Shown: positions 1 to 8,764 of the stretch, piece by piece
Layout of the letters: every line of letters starts with the position of its first letter
Numbering within the stretch: the first letter of the stretch is position 1
DNA from: Halovenus amylolytica
GTDB taxonomy: Archaea; Halobacteriota; Halobacteria; Halobacteriales; Haloarculaceae
Direction: 5' to 3'
Assembly (NCBI GenBank): GCA_004015825.1
Contig: SAYS01000001.1
Span: 243,267-307,266 of the forward strand
Length of the DNA: 64,000 nt
Program-made: the position numbers and the translations under genes
The notes under the pieces: model-generated
The model's database searches: none
What the model was told of the DNA's origin: nothing
What the model saw: the letters and a program-made list of their open reading frames with translations, nothing else

Positions 1-232
1 CGATCGTCGCACCGACGGTCAGCGATTCGATGTTGAACTGTCGGCGGCTGAAGAGGCCCGAAACCTCCGCCAGCACGCCGGGTTCGTGTTTGACCAGCGC
101 CGAGAGCAAGGCACGCTCTGGCTGGTGTTCGGCCTCGGCCTCCGGATCGATCCGGATACCCTGTTTGTTTCGCCGTCCTTTCGGCAACATCCGCTCGTCC
201 GGTCCAGGACCGGGAAGTTCTCCTTGTGTCAT
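1..232 (-). CDS. ilvN: Acetolactate synthase small (regulatory) subunit, partial
   Basis: The start of the regulatory subunit of acetohydroxyacid synthase, which binds the catalytic subunit and mediates valine feedback. Only the first 77 codons are in the window; the gene runs off the left edge. After an acidic, charged leader of about 40 residues an ACT domain begins, with the family motif RRQFNIESLTVG near residues 63-74. The ATG at 232 overlaps the ilvB stop in an ATGA arrangement, so the two are probably translationally coupled and made in fixed ratio. Confidence 0.93.
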   Translation of the reverse strand, partial: MTQGELPGPGPDERMLPKGRRNKQGIRIDPEAEAEHQPERALLSALVKHEPGVLAEVSGLFSRRQFNIESLTVGATI

Positions 233-2004
233 AGCTGATCCAGGTGCTCCTCGTTCAGTGCGAAGCGGGCGTTGTCGCCGCCGCTCGGAACCATCGGGTA
301 GACGTTCTCTGTCGGGTCGATGATCGCGTCGATCACTGTCGGCCCCTCGTACTCGCGGGCCTGCTGGATCGTCTCCTCGACCTCGTCGGGATCTTCGAGT
401 CGCAGCCCCTGTGCGCCGAATGCCTCGGCGAGTTTGTCGAACTCGGGGATCCACGGATACTCCGAAGCCATCCGCCGACCCTCGTAGAAGCCGTCCTGCC
501 ACTGCCGGACCATCCCGACAGCCTCGTTGTTGAGGACGACGATGGTGATGTTCAGTCCCTCGCGAACCGCCACGGAGAGTCCCTGTGCCGTCATCAGGAA
601 GGAGCCGTCGCCGTCGAAGGCGACGACCTCCTGATCCGGTGCGGCGACTTTCGCGCCGATCGCGGCGGGCACTGCGTAGCCCATCGTCCCGAGGCCGTGG
701 GAGGTGACCCACGTTCGGGGCTTCTTCCAGGTCCAGTACTGCCAGGCCCACATCTGGTGCTGACCGACGCCGGCCGCGACGATACAGTCGTCGTCGGTCA
801 CTTCGTCGTACTTCTCGACGACGTACTGTGGTTTCAGCGGTTCGTCTTCCGGCATCTCGTAGTCGAGTGGGTACTCCTCCTTCCAGGTCTGGCACTGCTC
901 GCGCCACTCTCCGGCTGGTGGCGACTGTGTGAGTGCCTCGTCGAGTTGCTCGATGACGACGGCTGCGTCGCCGATCAGCGGGTAGTCGGCTTCGACGTTT
1001 TTCGAGATCTCTGCCGGGTCGATGTCGACGTGGATGATGTCCGCGTCGGGTGCGAACGTGTCGATGCCGCCGGTCAGGCGGTCGTCGAAGCGAGTCCCGA
1101 TGCCGAGTAGAACGTCGCTGTTCGAGATCGTCAGGTTGCCGTAGCCCGTGCCGTGCATCCCGGCGATGCCCAGGGAGAGTTCGTCGTCTTCCGGGAACGA
1201 ACCCGTGCCGGGCATCGTCGTGACGACTGGGATCTCGTACTCGCGGGCAAAGGCCCGGAGTTCTTCACAGGCCTCGCCTTTAATGACGCCACCGCCGGCG
1301 AGGATCGCCGGTCGCTCTGCGTTTGCGAGTGCGTCCGCCGCCTCTTGGACGATGACCTGGTCTGCCTCTGTCGGCGGATTGTAGGTGTCGGGCGTCTCGG
1401 GAAGCCCTGGTGCGACGTCGGTTTCGCTCTGCGTGACGTCTTTGGGCAGATCGACCAGCGTCGGGCCCTGGCGACCCTCGTTTGCCAGTGCCCACGCCTC
1501 GCCGATGCTGTCGCCGACCGTGTCCGAGCTTTCGGCGAACTTGTTGTACTTGGTGACTGGCTGCGTGACGCCGATCGTGTCCGTCTCCTGGAAAGCGTCG
1601 TTGCCGACGAAATCCGTCGGCACCTGGCCAGTCAGCGCGATGACGGGATCGGAGTCCATGTTCGCGTCCGCGAGCCCGGTGATCAGATTGGTCGCGCCGG
1701 GGCCGGAGGTCGCCAGGCAGACGCCCGGCTTGCCTCTGACGATGCCGTAGGCGTCGGCCGCGTGGGCTGCGCCCTGTTCGTGGGCCATCGTGATGTGGTC
1801 CATCTCCTCGTGTTCGTACAGGGCGTCGTAGACGGGCATGATCGCACCGCCCTGGACGCCGAAGAGGTGTTCGACACCGGCGTTCTGGAGTCCGGCGACG
1901 ACCGACTCCGCGCCAGTCGCGACGCCGTCGACCGTCTCAGTTTCTGCTTGTTCCTCGTCTGTTCGCTCCTCTTTCGGGACGGATGCGCGTTCACTCATCT
2001 GCAT
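229..2004 (-). CDS. ilvB: Acetolactate synthase large (catalytic) subunit
   Basis: A ThDP enzyme that condenses two pyruvates to acetolactate, or pyruvate and 2-oxobutyrate to acetohydroxybutyrate, for valine, leucine and isoleucine. The 591 residues are full length. The catalytic glutamate lies in HEQGAAHAADAY (Glu76), followed by the FAD/pyruvate-side motif SGPGATN. The C-terminal ThDP/Mg site is GDGSF followed by a downstream NN. The first about 25 residues are an acidic haloarchaeal extension. The start is ATG at 2004, with a second ATG two codons on that is equally possible. It lies between leuA and ilvN on the same strand. Confidence 0.96.
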   Translation of the reverse strand: MQMSERASVPKEERTDEEQAETETVDGVATGAESVVAGLQNAGVEHLFGVQGGAIMPVYDALYEHEEMDHITMAHEQGAAHAADAYGIVRGKPGVCLATSGPGATNLITGLADANMDSDPVIALTGQVPTDFVGNDAFQETDTIGVTQPVTKYNKFAESSDTVGDSIGEAWALANEGRQGPTLVDLPKDVTQSETDVAPGLPETPDTYNPPTEADQVIVQEAADALANAERPAILAGGGVIKGEACEELRAFAREYEIPVVTTMPGTGSFPEDDELSLGIAGMHGTGYGNLTISNSDVLLGIGTRFDDRLTGGIDTFAPDADIIHVDIDPAEISKNVEADYPLIGDAAVVIEQLDEALTQSPPAGEWREQCQTWKEEYPLDYEMPEDEPLKPQYVVEKYDEVTDDDCIVAAGVGQHQMWAWQYWTWKKPRTWVTSHGLGTMGYAVPAAIGAKVAAPDQEVVAFDGDGSFLMTAQGLSVAVREGLNITIVVLNNEAVGMVRQWQDGFYEGRRMASEYPWIPEFDKLAEAFGAQGLRLEDPDEVEETIQQAREYEGPTVIDAIIDPTENVYPMVPSGGDNARFALNEEHLDQL

Positions 2005-2325
2005 CCCCTCGTTGTGTGTTGTTCATTGTTCTCTGGGTTGTGTTGGTGTTGGTCGACCACTGTGCTGCTGTCGAGAAGGCCAGTCCGAAACAGTTTCGGT
2101 GATGATAGTGGGGCTATACCGCCCCTACAATAAGAATCGCGTCGAGTCGCTCCGCTGGGGAGCGGCTGCTGGAACGGGACTGCGACCGTCGTCCAGCGTG
2201 CTGTGGCATCAGTACGTATCTCTGTCTGCGGTCCATAATAAACGTTCCGTGACAGTCCGCAACAGCCGCCGCTGGCCACCGCTGGCTCGTCGGTGGGCCC
2301 GCAAAACCCCGCTCCAGTCATGGGG
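2005..2325. other. Leader/intergenic region between leuA and ilvB
   Basis: About 320 bases with no convincing gene. An open frame runs across it on the minus strand, but it overlaps the leuA 3' end and has no recognisable protein features. AT-rich stretches on the minus strand at about 2233-2248 and 2125-2140 could serve as an ilvB promoter. I see no clear attenuator hairpin. Confidence 0.4.
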
Positions 2326-3564
2326 TTACGCGCGGACCTCCTCTTCGCTCTCGTGGTCGACACCGATCTCGCGGGCGAACTTCTCCAGTTCGGACATCGT
2401 CACCCGCTGGGACTCGGCACCGAAATCCTTGACACGGCGGGTGACCTCGGTGACTTCCTCGTCGGTCGGCCGGAAGCCGGCTTCTTTCAGCCGCTCCCGG
2501 ACCGAGTGGGTGCCGGTGTGTTTCCCGAGCACGAGTTCGCGCTGGGCTCCGACCATCTCCGGAGTCATGACGCCGGGCTCGAACGTATCGGAGTTCTCGA
2601 TGACGCCGGCGGCGTGAATCCCGCTCTCGTGGGAGAAGGCGTTCGCACCGACGACGGGTTTGTTGCCCGGCACCGGCACGTCGGATTTCTCCTCGACGAC
2701 GCGGGAGAGTTTGGTGATCGCCGTCGTATCGATCCCGGTGTCGACGTCGTACAGCGACCGCAGCGCCATCACGACCTCTTCGTAGGCCGCGTTGCCGGCG
2801 CGCTCGCCGATCCCGTTGATCGAGACCTGCGCCTGGCTGGCACCTGCCTCGTAGCCGGCGAGTGCGTTCGCAGCAGCCAGCCCGAAGTCGTCGTGGGTGT
2901 GGACGTCGACGCGCGCGCCGCCCGCGTCGGCTACCTCGACGACCTTTCCGACCATCTTCTGGAACCGGGTCGGTGTCGCGACACCGGTCGTGTCGGGGAT
3001 GTTGATCCAGTCCGCGCCGGCGTCGACGGTCTCCTCGATGATTTCGAGCAGGAACCCTTCGTCGGTCCGGGTCGCGTCCATCGGGGAGAACATACACTCG
3101 ACGCCGGCGTCTTTCACGCGCTCGATCGACTCGACGGCCCGCTCGGTCGCGTCCTCGCGGGTGGCGTGCATCGAGTCTTCGAGCTGGACGTCGCTGGTGG
3201 AGACGAAGACGTGCACCATATCGACGCCGCTGTCGAGCGCGGCCTCTACATCTGCTTCGACAACTCGTGCCAGCCCGCAGATCGTCGTCGAACTCGTCTC
3301 GACGATGTCACGGACGGCCTCGAACTCCGCGTCGCTGTTAACGGGGAACCCGGCCTCGATGACGTGGGTGCCCATCTCGTCGAGCAGCGCCGCTATCTCG
3401 CGTTTGTCCTCGTAGGAAAACGACGTTCGTGGCGTTTGCTCTCCGTCGCGGAGCGTGGTGTCGAAAATTCGTGCGTCTGTGATTTCAGACGTACTGTCCA
3501 GTGTACCCTGGAAGAACTCGATCCGCCGGGGAACCCGACGAATCCTCGTTGTTGGACATAAGCA
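2326..3564 (-). CDS. leuA: 2-isopropylmalate/(R)-citramalate synthase family protein, start unresolved
   Basis: A DRE-TIM metallolyase that condenses acetyl-CoA with a 2-oxo acid at the head of the leucine or citramalate-isoleucine route. Visible motifs are DTTLRDGEQTP (metal and substrate site, start of the barrel), VDVHTHDDFG, NGIGERAGNA and HESGIHAAG. At roughly 400 residues it lacks the C-terminal allosteric domain of long LeuA proteins, so citramalate synthase (CimA) is also possible. The first in-frame ATG is at 3375, but the DTTLRDGEQ motif lies upstream of it, so the protein must begin earlier. The frame stays open to 3564 and beyond with no ATG, GTG or TTG. The coordinates give the open frame, not a proven start. 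It leads the ilvB-ilvN cluster. Confidence 0.85.
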   Translation of the reverse strand, partial: CLCPTTRIRRVPRRIEFFQGTLDSTSEITDARIFDTTLRDGEQTPRTSFSYEDKREIAALLDEMGTHVIEAGFPVNSDAEFEAVRDIVETSSTTICGLARVVEADVEAALDSGVDMVHVFVSTSDVQLEDSMHATREDATERAVESIERVKDAGVECMFSPMDATRTDEGFLLEIIEETVDAGADWINIPDTTGVATPTRFQKMVGKVVEVADAGGARVDVHTHDDFGLAAANALAGYEAGASQAQVSINGIGERAGNAAYEEVVMALRSLYDVDTGIDTTAITKLSRVVEEKSDVPVPGNKPVVGANAFSHESGIHAAGVIENSDTFEPGVMTPEMVGAQRELVLGKHTGTHSVRERLKEAGFRPTDEEVTEVTRRVKDFGAESQRVTMSELEKFAREIGVDHESEEEVRA

Positions 3565-3585
3565 TTCGACTAGGGTTCGTCCAGA

Positions 3586-3593
3586 CTTATATA
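3586..3593 (-). promoter_or_regulatory. TATA box of the leuA transcript
   Basis: TATATAAG on the minus strand ends 21 bases before an ATG at 3565-3563, the usual spacing for a haloarchaeal leaderless transcript. That ATG opens a 26-codon frame ending in TGA at 3489-3487, which is one base out of phase with the leuA frame. Confidence 0.6.
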
Positions 3594-3643
3594 TCTATCT
3601 AGGCGCGGTCTCCCGTGTGTCCCGATACCACGGACCGAGATGG

Positions 3644-4720
3644 TTACATCAGGTCGTCGAGCTGGTCGTTGTCGAACTGCTCGGCGGGGTCGCCGCGGTC
3701 GTCGGCCTCGGCCTGTGCGTCGGCTGCGCGTTGCATAAACTCCTGGACACGCTGGGAGCGCTCGACGCCGCCCAGCAAGACGAGGGCGGCGAGTCGATCG
3801 CTGTCCAGCGGGAAGTCCCCACCACGGACCTGGAGTGAGCCGGTCTCCTCCTCGACCCACTTGCGCGCGCGCTCGACACCTTTTCGAGAGATCCGTTCTG
3901 GCTGGCCGGCGATCACGAGCAGCGCCGCTTCGGCGTCGACCGCGTTCGGCAGGCTCATACTCGTCAACAGTGATTTGCGCGTCATGCTGGTGATGGCGTT
4001 GACGTTCTCGCCGGCGTCTTCGGAGGCTTCGGCGCTTGCATAGCCCAGCGAGGCGATCCCGCCGTTTCTGAGCGTGTTGATGATCTCCGAGGAGTCGACG
4101 ACGCTCTCGCCGACACCGTCGACAACCTCGCCGGCGGCGAACAGCAGCCCCACACGCTGTGCGATCTGCTGGTTGATGTTCTCGAACCCCTCTTCGACCG
4201 TCTCGTCGCTCGTCCGCCAGGCATCGTTGTCGATCAGGATCGCCGAATCGGACTCCCGGATGACCGTCTTCAGCGATCGGCCGGCGTTGGCCTGGTACAG
4301 CGCCCCCTCGTCGCGGCCGGGGAGAATTCCGAGCACGTAGATGGGGATATCGTACACCCGTTTGAGTTCCTTCGCGAGCGCGGGCGAGCCACCCGACCCG
4401 GTCCCACCGCCGAGTCCGGCGACGATCACGACGGCCTCGGCCTCGGTCGTCACACGGCCGTCGAGCATATCCATCACCTCGGTGGCTTCCTCTTGCATGA
4501 TCTCCGCGCCGAGTTCGTTGTCACCGCCGACGCCGTGGCCCTTGACCCTGTCCTGGCCGATGAGCATCGTGTCGATATCCAGCGACTGGAGATCCGTCTT
4601 CGCGCTGTTGACGGCGAAGGCATCCCGGATAGCACCGAATCCCATCTGTTCGTCGAATTCGGCGAGGCGTTGTGTCACCTTCCCACCCGCCTGGCCGACA
4701 CCAATCAGGACGACTTTCAT
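3644..4720 (-). CDS. cetZ: CetZ tubulin-like GTPase
   Basis: Tubulin/FtsZ-superfamily GTPase of the CetZ branch, which forms filaments at the inner envelope and controls cell shape and motility in Haloferax rather than division. The 358 residues start with the nucleotide-binding IGVGQAGGK (residues 6-14). The GTP-binding G-box GGGTGSG is at residues 104-110, and the T7-like region contains IDNDAWR. The motif VKGHGVGGDNELGAE is typical of CetZ rather than FtsZ. The acidic tail ends in DQLDDLM. It is transcribed alone, divergently from the TspO-like gene. Which CetZ paralogue it is cannot be told from one copy. Confidence 0.93.
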   Translation of the reverse strand: MKVVLIGVGQAGGKVTQRLAEFDEQMGFGAIRDAFAVNSAKTDLQSLDIDTMLIGQDRVKGHGVGGDNELGAEIMQEEATEVMDMLDGRVTTEAEAVVIVAGLGGGTGSGGSPALAKELKRVYDIPIYVLGILPGRDEGALYQANAGRSLKTVIRESDSAILIDNDAWRTSDETVEEGFENINQQIAQRVGLLFAAGEVVDGVGESVVDSSEIINTLRNGGIASLGYASAEASEDAGENVNAITSMTRKSLLTSMSLPNAVDAEAALLVIAGQPERISRKGVERARKWVEEETGSLQVRGGDFPLDSDRLAALVLLGGVERSQRVQEFMQRAADAQAEADDRGDPAEQFDNDQLDDLM

Positions 4721-4899
4721 ATCTGATTATGTTGTTGTACCGGATAATGAACGTTGGGTCATCTCTCTCGGTGAGACGTTCGACACGGTTCGGGGTTTCC
4801 TCAGTCTACCGGCGGAGCAAGCCGACTGCCTCGGGTCTTGACTCCGGGACGGTTCAACCAGGGAACAATTCTTTCTTTTCTCCGTTGTGTAGGGCGCGT

Positions 4900-5406
4900 A
4901 TGGCCACCCAAACTCGCAGGTTCTCTACCCGAGAGATCACCGTTGCAATCGCTGCAGTTGTCGGCGTGAATGTGATCGGTGCCGCGCCGGCCGCGCTGTT
5001 CGGTGCCGATACAGGCTGGATCGACCGCCCGTGGTTTTTCCCACCCGATATCGCGTTTCCGGTCGTCTGGACGCTCCTTTTCACGCTCATGGGGATCTCC
5101 CTCTTTCTCGTCTGGCGAGAGGGCGTTTCGCGGCCAGCCGGGACGTCGACAGAGGAAGTCAGAACCGCCATCTCCATTTTCGCTGTCCAGCTCGCGCTGA
5201 ACGTTGCCTGGACGCCGGTGTTTTTCGGCCTCCAGCGCCCCGACCTCGGGCTGGTCGTGATCGGCGCGCTCTGGCTGGCCATCGTCGCCACCATCGTCGC
5301 GTTCAACTGGATCAGCCGCCGTGCGGCCGGACTGCTCGTCCCCTACCTGGCCTGGGTGAGCTTCGCCTTCGTGTTGAACTATGCAATCTACGCTGGTGTT
5401 GGATAG
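4900..5406 (+). CDS. tspO: TspO/MBR-family membrane protein
   Basis: A tryptophan-rich sensory protein or translocator-family membrane protein that binds porphyrins and related ligands. The 168 residues carry about five transmembrane segments. Family features are the PWFFPP loop after the first helix, WTLLFTLMGISLFLVW in helix 2, and NVAWTPVFFG in helix 3. I use the ATG at 4900 because the upstream extension is basic, unlike the family, and overlaps the promoter region shared with cetZ. The function in haloarchaea is not settled; stress or tetrapyrrole sensing is the usual guess. Confidence 0.9.
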   Translation: MATQTRRFSTREITVAIAAVVGVNVIGAAPAALFGADTGWIDRPWFFPPDIAFPVVWTLLFTLMGISLFLVWREGVSRPAGTSTEEVRTAISIFAVQLALNVAWTPVFFGLQRPDLGLVVIGALWLAIVATIVAFNWISRRAAGLLVPYLAWVSFAFVLNYAIYAGVG

Positions 5407-5460
5407 CTCGACTGGCTCGCAGGCGGCGGTTTGATAGGCCGGGCGCTCCGAGTGGGCTGT

Positions 5461-6564
5461 ATGGATCCGGAGACGCTACGTGACGAGATGCCAGCGTTGT
5501 CGGAGTGTCGGTATCTCAACACCGGTGCGAGTGGACCGAGTCCCCGGCCGGTCGTCGAGGCCGCCGCGGAGTTCGAACGCCACCACCAGTATCGCGCCCC
5601 AGCCGAGGAGGGGATGTACGACCCCCCAATGGAGGCACTCGCGAGCGCGCGCGAGGCAGTCGCCTCGCTGCTCGGCACCGACGCCGAACACGTCGCGCTC
5701 ACGGACAGCACTGTCGAGGGGATCAACCACGTCTCGACGGGGATCGACTGGGAGCAGGGGGATGTGGTGGTCCGGACGGACACCGAACACCCGGCGAGTG
5801 TGCTCCCGTGGCAGCGGATGGCCGACCTCCACGGGATCGAGACCCGCGTGATCGACAGCGAGCGCGGCCGGATCGATCTCGACGAACTCGCCGACGCGGT
5901 GGCGGATGCCCGCCTGCTCTGTGTCAACTCCCCGACCTGGAACTACGGGACTCGACTCCCGATCGAGGAGATCGTCGAGATCGCCCACGACGCCGACACG
6001 CTGGTGCTGGTCGATGCAGTCCAGGCCCCCGGGCAGATGGCGCTCGACGTCGAGGAGTGGGGGGCAGATTTCGTCGCCGCATCGGGGCACAAGTGGCTGC
6101 TCGGCCTCTGGGGGTCGGGCTTTCTGTACGTCAGCGACGACGGGATGGCGGAGCTGTCTCCCTCTCGGATCGGCTACTTCTCGGTGACCGATCCGAGTGC
6201 AGAGGAGTACGAGTTCCATCCCGACGCCCGCCGGTTCGATCTCGGTACGCAGTCAGTTTCGCCGTACGTGGGACTGGAGAAAGCAATCGAGACGATGCAG
6301 TCGATCGGACTGGAGACGATCGAAGGGCGGATCGGGCGGCTTACGGATCGACTGAAGGATGGGCTCGGGGATCGGCTCCTCTCGCCACAGGACTCGAACA
6401 CTGGACTGGTGACGTTTGCGGCTGACGAGCCCGAGGAGCTGGTCGAGCGGCTGTCGGCGGAGGGAATCAAGATTCGAACGCTCCCGGAACCGCACGCATG
6501 CCGGGTCTCGGTTCACGTGTTCAACACCGAGGAAGATGTCGATCTGTTGCTGGATCTGTTGTAG
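5461..6564 (+). CDS. Class V aminotransferase (cysteine desulfurase-like fold)
   Basis: A PLP-dependent fold-type I enzyme of 367 residues. The N-terminal YLNTGASGPSPRPV and the Schiff-base lysine in SGHKWLLG (Lys211) mark the class V family, which includes cysteine desulfurases, isopenicillin N epimerase-like enzymes and kynureninase-like proteins. The PLP-pyridine aspartate sits in LVDAVQAPGQ. I do not see a SufS-type active-site cysteine loop, so I would not call it a desulfurase. The start is ATG at 5461, chosen because it aligns with the usual N-terminus. It ends 38 bases before a large folded repeat. Confidence 0.88.
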   Translation: MDPETLRDEMPALSECRYLNTGASGPSPRPVVEAAAEFERHHQYRAPAEEGMYDPPMEALASAREAVASLLGTDAEHVALTDSTVEGINHVSTGIDWEQGDVVVRTDTEHPASVLPWQRMADLHGIETRVIDSERGRIDLDELADAVADARLLCVNSPTWNYGTRLPIEEIVEIAHDADTLVLVDAVQAPGQMALDVEEWGADFVAASGHKWLLGLWGSGFLYVSDDGMAELSPSRIGYFSVTDPSAEEYEFHPDARRFDLGTQSVSPYVGLEKAIETMQSIGLETIEGRIGRLTDRLKDGLGDRLLSPQDSNTGLVTFAADEPEELVERLSAEGIKIRTLPEPHACRVSVHVFNTEEDVDLLLDLL

Positions 6565-6601
6565 CTTGATTTTGTGAGACTTGAGGAACGGCTAACGCTG
6601 A

Positions 6602-6906
6602 GAACAGCAAGAAAGCCCCCGAGCTATCAGCTCCCGCGACTCGCTGCGCTCCAGTAGGTGCTTGCGTCGTCGGGGTTCGCTGATAGCTCGGCCCCTTTCA
6701 GTCCCACCCGTGTCGGCTGGCCAATCAAGCTGGATGGGTGGGGCTGAAAGGGGCCGTCATCGGGCGCGAAGCGCCCGATTGCTCGGGAGACGGAGTCTCC
6801 CGGCGTCCGATTGATCCGTCCCAGGCGATGCAAGGACCGCAACCCGGAGGGTGAGGACCGCAGCGAGCCTCGGGCGGTCAATCGGACGGGGGCTTTCTTG
6901 CTGTTC
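6602..6906. repeat. Large cloverleaf inverted-repeat element, copy 1
   Basis: A 305-base element bounded by a perfect 19-base inverted repeat (6602-6620 with 6888-6906, reading GAACAGCAAGAAAGCCCCC). Inside are three arms. Arm A pairs 6621-6631 (GAGCTATCAGC) with 6679-6689. Arm B pairs 6690-6709 with 6736-6755 around TTTCAGTCCCACCC. Arm C closes with 6804-6818 against 6874-6887, and further small hairpins lie around 6759-6801. It lies in the 445-base gap between the aminotransferase and dph2 and has no coding potential. A longer copy with the same outer stem and arm B lies at 28376. Confidence 0.9.
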
Positions 6907-7009
6907 TTGGCTATATCCAGAGCATTCCTTCTGAGTTATACGCCAACTCCAGACACACCCCACCATCGAAACGCCGTCGTTTTACCGGCCGAGCAGTTAT
7001 TCAGGTGCA

Positions 7010-8065
7010 ATGAGCCAGAATTCGAGCGACAGACCCGATGGCGACCTCCGGAAAACTGGAATGTCACTCCGCCACGACCGGGAGTGGGATTACGAACTCG
7101 ACCGGATTGTCGAAGAGGTAGAAGAACGCGACGCGGACTCTGTCGGCCTGCAGCTACCCGAAGGACTCAAACGCCGCGGCCCCGGCGTCGCCGACGACCT
7201 CCGCGAGACACTCCCCGACGATGTGACAGTTCTTATCTCCGGCCAGCCCTGCTACGGTGCCTGCGATCTGGATACCTATCTGATGAAACGAACCGACGTG
7301 TTCGTGCACTTCGGCCACTCGCCGATGAAAGAGTCGGACAAGATCATCTACGTCCCGCTGTTCTCGAACGTCGAGGTGCTGCCCATCGTCGAGCGATCGA
7401 TCGACGAGGAACTCACGCCGGCCGACGAGGATGCAGACGTCGGCCTCGTCACGACGGCCCAGCACATGAACAAGTTCGATGATATGCGCGAGTATCTCGA
7501 AGAACAGGGCTACACAGTTCACGTCCGGCGGGGCGACGACCGACTCACCAACGAAGGACAGGTGCTCGGCTGTAACTACGCCTCCGCGGACGTCGACGCC
7601 GACCAGATTCTCTACGTCGGCGGCGGGAAGTTCCACCCGCTCGGACTGGCGATGGAACACCCCGACAAGAAGGTCGTCATCGCAGATCCGGTGAACAACG
7701 CCGTCACCATCGCAGACACAGAGAAGTTCATGAAACAGCGCTACGCTTCGGTCCACAAGGCGATGGATGCCGACAGCTGGGGTGTGATCTTCTGTACGAA
7801 GATCGGCCAGGGCCGGTGGGACCAGGCCCAGGAGATCGTCGAGAACAACGACGACGCCTACCTGCTGACGATGGACGAAGTCACCCCCGATCGACTCCTG
7901 AACTTCGGCCTCGACGCCTACGTCAACACCGGCTGTCCGCGGATCACGACCGACGACGGCCCGCAGTTCAACTCCCCAATGTTGACACCCGGCGAGTACA
8001 AGATCGCGATCGGCGAAAAACCACTCGACGAGCTAGAGTTCGACACCTTCCACGGCACCTGGTAA
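7010..8065 (+). CDS. dph2: Diphthamide biosynthesis enzyme Dph2
   Basis: An archaeal Dph2 radical enzyme that transfers the 3-amino-3-carboxypropyl group of S-adenosylmethionine to the conserved histidine of elongation factor 2, the first step to diphthamide. The 351 residues carry the three cysteines that hold the noncanonical 4Fe-4S cluster: Cys81 in GQPCYGAC, Cys188 in LGCNYAS and Cys309 in NTGCPRI. The length is typical of the archaeal homodimeric enzyme. The gene stands alone, downstream of a large repeat, and appears to be a housekeeping gene. Confidence 0.95.
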   Translation: MSQNSSDRPDGDLRKTGMSLRHDREWDYELDRIVEEVEERDADSVGLQLPEGLKRRGPGVADDLRETLPDDVTVLISGQPCYGACDLDTYLMKRTDVFVHFGHSPMKESDKIIYVPLFSNVEVLPIVERSIDEELTPADEDADVGLVTTAQHMNKFDDMREYLEEQGYTVHVRRGDDRLTNEGQVLGCNYASADVDADQILYVGGGKFHPLGLAMEHPDKKVVIADPVNNAVTIADTEKFMKQRYASVHKAMDADSWGVIFCTKIGQGRWDQAQEIVENNDDAYLLTMDEVTPDRLLNFGLDAYVNTGCPRITTDDGPQFNSPMLTPGEYKIAIGEKPLDELEFDTFHGTW

Positions 8066-8263
8066 CTGCCACTGTTCGGACTCTTCATACCACTCGGAGT
8101 TCACTTCTCGCTGTCAGTTCACGCTCTGGAACTGGTCAGATGTTAGATTGTCTTTCCGACGGTCAGTCGGACCGACCGACTTCGTGAATCTCGAATAAGA
8201 AAACCACTGCAAGTAAACTGCGCCGGTGATAGACATCGATACCCGACTCGCTACAGTGTACAC

Positions 8264-8764
8264 TTACTCGAACGTCCAACCACCAGCTCCGGTCGGGGGG
8301 TCGTTCCCATCAGCCGCCTTTTCGCGGCGCTGCTCGGTGGATGCGGGGACGTGGTGCATTCCGAGATCGTGCAGGAACGTCGGGAGATAGTTGGGGTGAA
8401 AGCTGACGTCGAACTCCTCGTCGAGCAACTGCTCGATCTCTGCCGACTGCCACGGTTCTCCGCCGGCCAACCGCTCTCGAAGCGCGGTACGCTCGCTCTC
8501 GTCGAGTTTCGGTGGCCGGCCACCACCCTTCTCCGGCACGAGTGCCGCCGGGCCGCCGCGGTTCCAGGCTGTCGCCCACCGATCGCCGGTCGACTCTGAC
8601 CGGCCCACGCGGTCTGCAGCCGCCGCGATCGTATCGCCGCAGTACAGATTCTTGACGAAGATGTACCGGCGCAACAGCGCCTCGTCGTTCGTCGCCGTCA
8701 GCCGGTCGTCCAGTTCTGACCCGGTGAGATGCCGGACGAGCTCTTTCCGCCGGTCGGCACACAT
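8264..8764 (-). CDS. Helix-turn-helix protein related to IS630-type transposase N-termini
   Basis: A 166-residue protein with two consecutive helix-turn-helix units. The first is around TIAAAADRVGRSESTGDRW. After a basic GGGRPPKLDE linker a winged-helix unit contains the LLDEEFDVSFHPNYLPTFLHDLG pattern in two parts. This is the DNA-binding half of IS630/Tc1-type transposases, but no DDE catalytic domain follows, so it is either a domesticated regulator or a transposase remnant. The ATG at 8764 sits about 25 bases after an ATATTAAA box, fitting a leaderless transcript, which argues that it is expressed. It is divergent from the SMC-related gene, so it might regulate it. Confidence 0.75.
   Translation of the reverse strand: MCADRRKELVRHLTGSELDDRLTATNDEALLRRYIFVKNLYCGDTIAAAADRVGRSESTGDRWATAWNRGGPAALVPEKGGGRPPKLDESERTALRERLAGGEPWQSAEIEQLLDEEFDVSFHPNYLPTFLHDLGMHHVPASTEQRREKAADGNDPPTGAGGWTFE

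Noticed and set aside
2293..3561. 422-codon plus-strand frame opposite leuA
   Set aside because: Shadow of leuA; no motifs, and the leuA strand has DTTLRDGEQ, HTHDD and the other family blocks.
5461..6564. Naming the class V aminotransferase a cysteine desulfurase (SufS)
   Set aside because: The PLP lysine is there, but I see no desulfurase cysteine loop and no suf genes nearby. The general family name is safer.
6690..6755. Resemblance of TTTCAGTCCCACCC to the start of haloarchaeal CRISPR repeats
   Set aside because: There is no array: the sequence occurs once per element as one side of a hairpin, with no spacers or regular spacing, and no cas genes are in the window.
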